Source: Streptomyces sp. HB132 (GTDB lineage Bacteria > Actinomycetota > Actinomycetes > Streptomycetales > Streptomycetaceae). From it: a stretch of DNA of 64,000 bases. The stretch spans positions 62,001 to 126,000 of the forward strand of contig NZ_JAFBGA010000018.1 in the NCBI RefSeq assembly GCF_016909575.1. The letters are read 5' to 3'. Shown here piece after piece: positions 50,522 through 57,523 of the stretch. Under the pieces are notes generated by a model. It searched no databases, was not told where the DNA came from, and saw only the letters and a program-made list of their open reading frames with translations. Position numbers and translations under genes: made by a program. Position 1 is the first letter of the stretch. Each line of letters starts with the position of its first letter.

Positions 50522-53380
50522 CTAGCCCATCTGACGCCGCACCAGCTCATGGAGCTGCCCACCCGTGTCCGCGAGGAGCTGAGCGGGCGGCCCCTCCTGA
50601 ACCACACGGCCCTCCGCCATGACGATCACGCGATCGGCGTCCATGACCGTGGACAGCCGGTGCGCGATCACGACACGGGTGGCCCGCAGGGACCTGGTGC
50701 TCTCGATCACCGTGCGCTGGGTCTCGTTGTCGAGGGCGCTGGTGGCCTCGTCGAAGAAGAGGATGCGGGGACGCCGCACCAGCGCCTGGGCGATCATCAG
50801 CCGCTGGCGCTGCCCACCCGATATCGAGCCGCCGCCGGAGATCATCGTGTGCAGCCCCATCGGCATGCGCTTGATGTCCTCGGCCAGCCCCGCCATGGCC
50901 GCGGCCTCCCACGCCTCCTCCTGGGTGAAGACCTCGGCGCCGCAGATGCAGTCCAGGATCGATCCGGAGAGCGGCTGTGCGTTCTGCAGGACGACCCCGC
51001 ACTGGCGGCGCACCGCCGCCTGGTCGAGCGCCGTCAGATCCTGACCGTCGTACAGGACACTGCCCGAGACCGGCTTGTCGAAGCCGATGAGCAGTCTCAG
51101 CAACGTCGACTTGCCGCATCCGCTGGGGCCCACGATCGCGACGAACTCGCCCGGCCGTACGGTCAGCGACACCTCGTCCAGGACGACGGGACCCTCGTCG
51201 GAATAGCGGAACGACACACCCCGGGCCTCGATCTCCCCGGCCAGCGCGCCCGGCTGGGTGCTGGCGCCGCGAACCTCGGGTGCCTCGTCGAGCACCGGCT
51301 TGATCTGCTCGAACATCGGCAGCACGGCGGCGGCCGACACGAACGCACCGGTGAGCTGGGTGACGGCGGTCAGCAGCATCGTCACGGACGTGTTGAAGGT
51401 CAGGAACTCGCCCGCCGTCAGGGAGCCCCGGGCCGGGCCCGCCAGCAGGACGAAGATGATCAGTGAACACAACGGCAGATAGACGGCGTTGAGCACCGTC
51501 GTCATGTTCTTGATCCGGCCCGCCCGCTTCTGCAGCTCACGGCTGCGGGCGAATTCCGCCGCCCATGCCCCGTACGCGAAGCTCTCAGCCGCCGCGACCC
51601 GCAGCTTGGGCAGTCCGCGCAGGGTCTGGAACGCCTGGTTGTTCAGCTTGTTGCCCAGCACGACCAGCCTGCGCTGCCAGCGGAGCTCCCACATCCCCAT
51701 GACGAGGAACACTCCGGCGATGACCACCAGCATCGCGACGGCCGTGAGCGCCAGCGGAACACTGAACCAGAGCAGAAGTCCGAGATTCATCACCCCGAGC
51801 GTGCCCGCCTGCACCACGACGGGACCGGTGCCGGACAGCACCCGGCGGATGGAGCTCACCCCCATCGCCGCACTCGCCAGCTCTCCGGTGGAGCGCCCGG
51901 TGAAGAACTTCGTCGGCAGCCGCAGCAACCGGTCCCAGACCGCGGGCTGGAGCGTGCTCTCGATCCGCCCCTCCATCCGCAGGATCGTGAGGTTCTGCAG
52001 CAGCATGAACGCCGCCGAGACGACACCGGAGATGATGACCGCCAGCGACACCTGCACGATCAGCGCGTTCTGGGCGTTGGGCACGTACACGCCGAGCACT
52101 CTGCCGGTGGCGATCGGCACCAGTGAACCCAGCGCCACCGTGACCAATCCGGCCATGACCAGGTTCCGCAGGTCGCCCCGCGTGCCGAACAGACCGAAAC
52201 GCAGCAGCTGCCGCCTGCTCAGGGGCTTCTCCGGCAGCGGCCGGTAGAACATCACCGCGCGCTCGTCGAACTCCTCGGCGCAGGCGCTGTCGACGCGGGA
52301 GCGCCGTCCCGTCAGCGGGGTGACCGCCTCGTAGCGGCCGCGACGCCAGAGCAGGGCGACCGGCGCTCCGGACGCCGCCCGGCGGCCCACCAGCGGCCCG
52401 GAGTTCTCCCGCCACCAGCGACCGTCGAGCCGCACCGCGCGGGTGCGGACACGCGAAGCGACCGCGACGCGCTCGACCGGGTCGATCCGATCGCTCACCG
52501 CCCCGCCCGTCGCGGGCTCCGCGAGGACGATCCCGGAGTCCCGGGCCACCAGACGGCAGGCCGCGTACACCGCGTCGTCCGACGCCCCCTTCGCCGGCGA
52601 GGTGCCCCTCCCGGACCGGCCGATCGAGGTGAGCAGCGCGTGGTCGGCCTCCTTGCGGACCGCCTCGCCGGCCTCGAGGCCGGCGGCGGTCCGGTCCTCG
52701 TGGGCACGCTCCAGCTGTTCGATCCAGCGGTCCAGTGCCGACAGCAGACGGTACTGCTGATTGACCATTCCCTGCCACATCGCCGGGTCGACGAGCAGAT
52801 CGCCCGCGGCCTCGGCGCTGAACGCCGCACCGTACTGCACACTTCCCGGTGACACCGGCAGCCACAGGATGTCGTCGTCGCCCACCGTTTCGTCGAACGT
52901 GGTCCGTCCGTCCAGCGGGGCCTCGAACAGCACACGCTGGCTGCGGCCCACACCGAGCGAGAAGGCGTGTTCCAGCAGGCTGAGCGTGGCGTCCCCGGTG
53001 TCGTAGTGGCTGCGGTACTGCCCCTCGTACGCCCCCTGGCCGGTGTACTCGGGGCGGTACAGCTCACGCAGCGGGATCCGGCGCAGCACGCACTCCCGCA
53101 GGGGCCGCCCGACCAGGGTGTGCTGCGGGCCCTCGACCGGGCCCAGGACGAGGGTTCCGGGCTCGAGCCGGCCAAGGAAGTGCCAGTGCCCCTGTTCCAC
53201 CGCGTCCACCGCGAACAGGTCGAGTGCGCCGGCCACGACGAGCCACAGCACCTGGGGCCCTTCCAGCGACAGGCTCCGCAGGCCGGTGCAGTCGAGCGGC
53301 TCGCCGAGAGCTCCCAGCGCACCGATGACCGGGTCCTGCCCAGGCGCCTCCGTGCCCGCGAGAGGATGAACGGATGCCAT
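50522..53380 (-). CDS. NHLP-type peptide export ABC transporter, permease/ATPase subunit
   Basis: 952 aa from ATG 53380, one base after the C39-exporter stop, with GGGAGC as ribosome site. Residues ~1-380 form a long N-terminal region typical of the NHLM subunit, with a cyclic-nucleotide-binding-like part. ABC membrane domain ~400-690. ATPase ~715-950: Walker A GPSGCGKST, signature SISGGQRQRL, Walker B ILFFDEATSALD, H-loop VIAHRLS. It pairs with the C39 ABC subunit. Confidence 0.9.
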   Translation of the reverse strand: MASVHPLAGTEAPGQDPVIGALGALGEPLDCTGLRSLSLEGPQVLWLVVAGALDLFAVDAVEQGHWHFLGRLEPGTLVLGPVEGPQHTLVGRPLRECVLRRIPLRELYRPEYTGQGAYEGQYRSHYDTGDATLSLLEHAFSLGVGRSQRVLFEAPLDGRTTFDETVGDDDILWLPVSPGSVQYGAAFSAEAAGDLLVDPAMWQGMVNQQYRLLSALDRWIEQLERAHEDRTAAGLEAGEAVRKEADHALLTSIGRSGRGTSPAKGASDDAVYAACRLVARDSGIVLAEPATGGAVSDRIDPVERVAVASRVRTRAVRLDGRWWRENSGPLVGRRAASGAPVALLWRRGRYEAVTPLTGRRSRVDSACAEEFDERAVMFYRPLPEKPLSRRQLLRFGLFGTRGDLRNLVMAGLVTVALGSLVPIATGRVLGVYVPNAQNALIVQVSLAVIISGVVSAAFMLLQNLTILRMEGRIESTLQPAVWDRLLRLPTKFFTGRSTGELASAAMGVSSIRRVLSGTGPVVVQAGTLGVMNLGLLLWFSVPLALTAVAMLVVIAGVFLVMGMWELRWQRRLVVLGNKLNNQAFQTLRGLPKLRVAAAESFAYGAWAAEFARSRELQKRAGRIKNMTTVLNAVYLPLCSLIIFVLLAGPARGSLTAGEFLTFNTSVTMLLTAVTQLTGAFVSAAAVLPMFEQIKPVLDEAPEVRGASTQPGALAGEIEARGVSFRYSDEGPVVLDEVSLTVRPGEFVAIVGPSGCGKSTLLRLLIGFDKPVSGSVLYDGQDLTALDQAAVRRQCGVVLQNAQPLSGSILDCICGAEVFTQEEAWEAAAMAGLAEDIKRMPMGLHTMISGGGSISGGQRQRLMIAQALVRRPRILFFDEATSALDNETQRTVIESTRSLRATRVVIAHRLSTVMDADRVIVMAEGRVVQEGPPAQLLADTGGQLHELVRRQMG

Positions 53381-53381
53381 G

Positions 53382-55655
53382 TCAGTGCTCCCTGACCAGA
53401 TCGGCGTAGGGGCCACCCGCGGCCACCAGAGTCTCGTGCCGGCCGCGTTCCACGACGGTCCCGTGGTCCAGGACGACGATCTCGTCGCTGTCGCGCACGG
53501 TGCTGAGCCGGTGGGCGATCACGACGCACGCACAGCCGCGCCGCCGGAGGTTGTCGATGATGATCCGCTCGGTCTCGGCGTCCAGCGCGCTGGTGACCTC
53601 GTCCAGCACCAGGATGCTGGGGCGGCGCACGAGGGCCCGGGCGATCTCCAGGCGCTGGCGCTGCCCGCCGGAGAAGTTCCGGCCGTCCTGCTCGACCCGG
53701 CTGTGGATGCCGCGGGGGCGGCGGGCCACGACGTCGTACAGGGCGGCGTCCCGCAGGGCTTCGGTCACGGCCTCGTCCGGGATCGAGGGGTCCCACAGCG
53801 CCACGTTGTCCCGGACCGTCCCCTCGAAGAGGAAGACGTCCTGGTCGACGAAGGACACCGACGCGGCCAGAGCGCCCCTGGGTATGTCCTCCAGACGCTG
53901 CCCGTCGATGCGGATCGTGCCCTCCCACGGACTGTAGAGCCCGGAGATGAGCCGCGAGACCGTCGACTTGCCGCTGCCGGAACCGCCGACGAGGGCCACC
54001 TGCTGCCCCGGACCCACCGAGAGGGAGAAACCGGTGAGCAGCGGCTTGTCGAGCGGGCTGTAACCGAAGGTGATCTCCTCCAGCGCCACATGCCCCTTGA
54101 GACGGCGGGTGCTCGCGGCCGGCTCGCGGCGGGAGTACAGCGAGTCCACCGGGAAGTTCTCGACGTCCTTGAGACGGGCCACGTCGGCCGCGAAGTCCTG
54201 GACCCGGCCCGCCACCCCGTTGAGCCGGGTGACCGGCGCGGTGAAGCGGGTCACCAGGGCCTGGAAGGCGACGAGCAGACCGATCGAGATGTGCCCCTCG
54301 ACGGCCCGAAGTCCGCCGATCCACAGGATCAGCGCGCTGTTGACCGTCGCGAGGGCGGGAGCGACGACGCCCAGCCAGGCGCTCGGCACCCCGAGGCGCT
54401 GCTGCTCCTCCAGCGTCGTCGCGTGCTGCCCGGCCCACCGGCGGAAGTATCCGTTCTCGCCGCCCGTGGCCTTCATCGTCTCGATCAGCTGGAGGCCGGT
54501 GTACGAGGTGTTGGTCAGCCGTGCGCTGTCGGCCCGCAGCTTCTGGGTGCCGGTCGCCCGCAGTCGCACGACGATGCGCATCGCGACCACGTTGAGCAGG
54601 GCGATCCCCACCCCGATGACGGTCAGCTGCGGATCGTACGTCCACAGCAGGAACGCGTAGAGCAGGACGACGATGCCGTCCACACCGGCCGCGGTGAGGT
54701 CCCGGGCGAGCGTCTCGGCCACGGCGTCGTTCGACTGCAGGCGCTGGACGAGGTCGGCCGGACTGCGCTGCGAGAAGAAGGTGACGGGCAGCCGGAGCAG
54801 ATGCCGGAAGAAGCGCGCGCTGCCGAGCGTGGAGGAAATGATGCGGCCGCGCAGCAGATTCGCCTGCTGCAGCCAGGTCAGTACGACGGTGAGTGCCACC
54901 ATCGTGCCCATCGCGGCGAACAGCACGCTCAGCAGGGAGGTCTGTTCCCCAATCATGAACATGTCGATATAGGTACGGCTCAGCGCCGGGAGCGTGGCGC
55001 CGACGGCCACCAGCAGCAGGCTGGCGAGGAGGGCTACCAGCATCGTGCCCGTGGTGCCGCGGAGCCGGGCCGGCAGCGCGGCCATGACACCGGGCTTGCG
55101 GCCGCCGCGCTCGAAGTCCTCGCCGGGTTCGAGGACGAGGACGACTCCGGTGAAGCTGGTGTCGAAATCCTCGGTGGGCACGAATCGGCGCCCCTTGTCG
55201 GGGTCGTTGATGTACACGCCCCGCCGCCCGAGACGGCGTCCCGCGCCGTCGTACACGACGTAGTGGTTGAACTCCCAGAACAGGATCGCGGGCGCCCGGA
55301 CCTCAGCGAGGGCCGCCGGCTCCATCTGCATGCCCTTGGCCTGGAGGCCGTAACCGCGGGCCGCTTTCAGCACGTTGCTGGCGCGGGATCCGTCACGCGA
55401 GACGCCGCAGGCGATCCGCAGTTCCTCCAGCGGCACGTGGCGTCCGTAGTGGGCGAGCACCATCGCCAGCGACGCCGCACCGCACTCCAGGGCCTCCATC
55501 TGGAGCACGGTGGGGGTGCGTACCGTCTTCGTCCGCCCGGGCTTCGGTGCCGGGCGCGACCGCCGCCTGTTGCCCGAGGGCCCTTCCGGACGGTGCCTGC
55601 CGCGGCCGGCGGGCGGCAGTTGCTGGGCGGTGGGGGAGGGGTGCGGTGCGGTCAC
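53382..55655 (-). CDS. NHLP-type C39 peptidase / ABC exporter
   Basis: 757 aa from GTG 55655, overlapping the HlyD stop (GTGA). The N-terminal C39 peptidase (~45-180) has catalytic Cys in MEALECGAASLAMVLAHYG, His in FNHYVVYDG and Asp/Asn partner in YINDPDKG. The ABC transmembrane domain spans ~210-490. The ATPase (~530-755) has Walker A GGSGSGKST, signature FSGGQRQRLEIARAL and Walker B ILVLDEVTSALD. Such enzymes cleave the leader after Gly-Gly and export the core peptide. Confidence 0.94.
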   Translation of the reverse strand: MTAPHPSPTAQQLPPAGRGRHRPEGPSGNRRRSRPAPKPGRTKTVRTPTVLQMEALECGAASLAMVLAHYGRHVPLEELRIACGVSRDGSRASNVLKAARGYGLQAKGMQMEPAALAEVRAPAILFWEFNHYVVYDGAGRRLGRRGVYINDPDKGRRFVPTEDFDTSFTGVVLVLEPGEDFERGGRKPGVMAALPARLRGTTGTMLVALLASLLLVAVGATLPALSRTYIDMFMIGEQTSLLSVLFAAMGTMVALTVVLTWLQQANLLRGRIISSTLGSARFFRHLLRLPVTFFSQRSPADLVQRLQSNDAVAETLARDLTAAGVDGIVVLLYAFLLWTYDPQLTVIGVGIALLNVVAMRIVVRLRATGTQKLRADSARLTNTSYTGLQLIETMKATGGENGYFRRWAGQHATTLEEQQRLGVPSAWLGVVAPALATVNSALILWIGGLRAVEGHISIGLLVAFQALVTRFTAPVTRLNGVAGRVQDFAADVARLKDVENFPVDSLYSRREPAASTRRLKGHVALEEITFGYSPLDKPLLTGFSLSVGPGQQVALVGGSGSGKSTVSRLISGLYSPWEGTIRIDGQRLEDIPRGALAASVSFVDQDVFLFEGTVRDNVALWDPSIPDEAVTEALRDAALYDVVARRPRGIHSRVEQDGRNFSGGQRQRLEIARALVRRPSILVLDEVTSALDAETERIIIDNLRRRGCACVVIAHRLSTVRDSDEIVVLDHGTVVERGRHETLVAAGGPYADLVREH

Positions 55656-56458
55656 GGGAGCAGCCAATCGATCGGGCGCTGGTCGGCGAGACGGACGGAG
55701 CCGGTGGCCAGGGTCATGGAGCCGATCGCGTACGGGGGGCCCTCGGCCGAGGACCACCGGTAGCCGGACTCGGTGGAGTCCGAGCGCTCGATCTTCACCA
55801 GGACCGCCAACGGCCTGCCGTGCCGGGAGAACTGCTCACCGAGCTGGGCGTCGCCGAGGAAACGGGTGATCTGCTGCTGGGTCTGCGCGGCCCTGCCGAC
55901 CGCCGTCACCCTGCCGCGCAGCACACCGTACTGCTGGGCGGGCACCGACTGGACGGTGAGGTCGACGGAGGCACCCACCGGCACCGAGGCGGCACTGCTG
56001 CCGGACACGTACAGCAGCACGACCAGGGGGTCGTCGACGCCGTCGATCCGCTCGACGCTCGCCACGTCCGCGCCGGTGGTGACCACGGCGCCGATCGTGG
56101 CCGTCACCGAGGTGAGCCGCCCCGCGTCGATCGTACGGACGACGCGTTCACCCCGGTCCGTACGGACCTTCAGCAGGGGCGAGTCGCGGGGCAGGGTCTC
56201 GCCCTCGTCGGCGAGCACCTCGGTGATCTGCCCGGCGACGGGGCTCTGCAGGATGTAACTGCCGCGGGAGTGCGTGAGGATGCCAGGCGCGTCGAGTGTG
56301 CCGGCGACGGAGCCCGTCACGGCCCAGAAGCAGGCGGCGGCCATCACGGCGACCGTGACGCAGAGGACGAGCAGGCCCTGGGGGCGGGCGAAGCGCACCG
56401 GAAGGTCGAGCTGTTCTGGCGACTGCAGCTTGGAAAGGGCCTGTTGGCGGAACTGCAC
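55652..56458 (-). CDS. HlyD-like adaptor of the peptide exporter
   Basis: 268 aa from GTG 56458. One N-terminal membrane helix (~30-50), then lipoyl/barrel-sandwich segments 'ILQSPVAGQITEVLADEGE' and a beta-rich C-terminus ('VGASVDLTVQSVPAQQYGVL'). Smaller than Gram-negative HlyD and of the NHLP secretion protein type. It overlaps the peptidase gene by 4 nt. The ribosome site GAGGGAAGAG falls just after the hairpin that separates it from the precursor gene. Confidence 0.87.
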   Translation of the reverse strand: MQFRQQALSKLQSPEQLDLPVRFARPQGLLVLCVTVAVMAAACFWAVTGSVAGTLDAPGILTHSRGSYILQSPVAGQITEVLADEGETLPRDSPLLKVRTDRGERVVRTIDAGRLTSVTATIGAVVTTGADVASVERIDGVDDPLVVLLYVSGSSAASVPVGASVDLTVQSVPAQQYGVLRGRVTAVGRAAQTQQQITRFLGDAQLGEQFSRHGRPLAVLVKIERSDSTESGYRWSSAEGPPYAIGSMTLATGSVRLADQRPIDWLLP

Positions 56459-56489
56459 GGAACTCTTCCCTCACTGTCAGCGATCGGCA

Positions 56490-56523
56490 CCGAGCCCCGG
56501 AACCGACGGGTTCCGGGGCTCGG
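56490..56523 (-). terminator. Stem-loop between precursor and export genes
   Basis: Perfect 15-bp stem, 56490-56504 (CCGAGCCCCGGAACC) with 56509-56523, loop GACG. It lies 17 bases after the precursor stop and about 30 before the HlyD GTG, on the same transcript direction. This is where RiPP clusters often place a partial terminator so that precursor message exceeds exporter message. Confidence 0.88.
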
Positions 56524-56540
56524 CGGGGTACTGCCGTGTC

Positions 56541-56768
56541 TCAGAGACCCGCGGTCAGGCCGGAGGCCAGACCGGTGACCGCGCCGGTGTTCACGCCGGT
56601 GGCACCCTCGACGAGACCGGTGACCGAGCCGACGACGCCGGAGACCGGGACGATGCCCTCAACGGTGCCCGTGACGTTGCCGACGAGGCCGCCGACGAGG
56701 CCGCCCGAGACGTTGTCGAGGTCGCTGTCGGAGATCTCGGCGGTCTCGACCTGGGGGGTGTAGTTCAT
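56541..56768 (-). CDS. Double-glycine precursor peptide, Gly/Val/Thr-rich core
   Basis: 75 aa from ATG 56768. The leader of 23 residues starts MNYTPQVETAEISDS and ends DLDNVSGG, matching the NHLP/lanthipeptide-type SDxxLDNVxGG cleavage site. The core of 52 residues contains 14 Gly, 12 Val and 7 Thr; it has no Cys, Lys, Arg, His or aromatic residue. An imperfect repeat recurs: GNVTGTVEG, GSVTGLVEG, GAVTGLASG. No modification enzyme is adjacent, so it may be exported unmodified. The ribosome site (AAGGG) is far from the ATG (about 10 bases). Confidence 0.85.
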   Translation of the reverse strand: MNYTPQVETAEISDSDLDNVSGGLVGGLVGNVTGTVEGIVPVSGVVGSVTGLVEGATGVNTGAVTGLASGLTAGL

Positions 56769-56782
56769 GATGAGCAGCCCTT

Positions 56783-56805
56783 CGTATGGAAATTGCTTAC
56801 ATACG
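56783..56805 (-). promoter_or_regulatory. Small inverted repeat in the precursor leader
   Basis: CGTATG (56783-56788) and CATACG (56800-56805) with 11 bases between, located 15-37 bases before the precursor ATG and overlapping its ribosome-site region. Possible operator or translational hairpin. Confidence 0.4.
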
Positions 56806-56929
56806 GAAACCCGTACCGCGGCCTCCGCATGGCCCAGGATCAAAGCATGCCTGTGCCTCGTACAGCCAATCGAACTGCGGTGGATCCGTTGTTGTCGCGC
56901 TGCTGGATCCGGCTCGCGTGGAGAAGTGT

Positions 56930-57040
56930 TCATTTCATGACGTCAGATCCTTCACGAGCTTCACCGGAGTAATTCCGCACCGTCGCAACTTCCCGCCCCC
57001 CAAGTAGGGCGCTCTCGCCCGAATCCACCTCCTGGGCCAT
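56930..57040 (-). CDS. Possible small ORF upstream of the precursor gene
   Basis: 36 codons from ATG 57040, product MAQEVDSGESALLGGREVAT followed by VRNYSGEAREGSDVMK. A CAGG lies about 7 bases upstream. It has a mid-sequence Gly-Gly and a balanced charge. It is in the otherwise empty 755-bp gap on the precursor's strand. It could be a second peptide, a regulator or a chance frame; no family recognised. Confidence 0.3.
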   Translation of the reverse strand: MAQEVDSGESALLGGREVATVRNYSGEAREGSDVMK

Positions 57041-57450
57041 CGGGACCTGCGTATATGTGTCAATCCGCGTGATCGGTGTGCGCACGCCGTGTGCAGGTTT
57101 CCCTGATTCGGTGACCCTCTTGATTTCATGTCCCGATGGTGTGAGCCGGCGGAGAGTTCGGGAGGCATCGATATTCACGCGATTGTAAAAGGTGAGCACG
57201 ACTCGCTTTTCGTGAGAGCCTCTCCGGTGAATGGATGGCGTGTTTATGAAGTGCTTTCCGGGTTCGCGTGCCCGTCCCGTCACGCGAACTCCTGGTCTGT
57301 GGAGGAGGTGTGGCGCCGCCCGGTCGGTGGTGGGGGTGGACGCATGCGGCGGGGTCGGTGGTGCGTGAGGGTGCGGCGCGATTCATCCGATGGGACGACT
57401 GCGCCACCCTTCTCTCAGGAGGCGCCCGGCGCTACGATCGGGATGCTCTA
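57041..57450. other. Intergenic stretch between divergent peptide and GH74 genes
   Basis: No gene supported. It must carry promoters for the minus-strand peptide operon and the start region of the GH74 transcript. It is locally AT-richer (57041-57210) than the rest of the window. Confidence 0.4.
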
Positions 57451-57464
57451 TGGGAGCGCTCCCA
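57451..57464 (+). promoter_or_regulatory. CebR-type operator TGGGAGCGCTCCCA
   Basis: A perfect 14-bp palindrome identical to the established Streptomyces CebR binding site, which senses cellobiose/cellotriose. It is 59 bp before the GH74 GTG, a position that would block transcription. CebR itself is not encoded in this window. Confidence 0.92.
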
Positions 57465-57523
57465 TCTCTGTGTCAGCCCCGTACCGCCGCTGCGCGGCGT
57501 ACCAGCTCGGAGAGGACGTTTCC

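Noticed and set aside
56541..56768. Lanthipeptide precursor
   Set aside because: The leader is of the right kind, but the core has no Cys and no lanthionine synthetase gene is adjacent.
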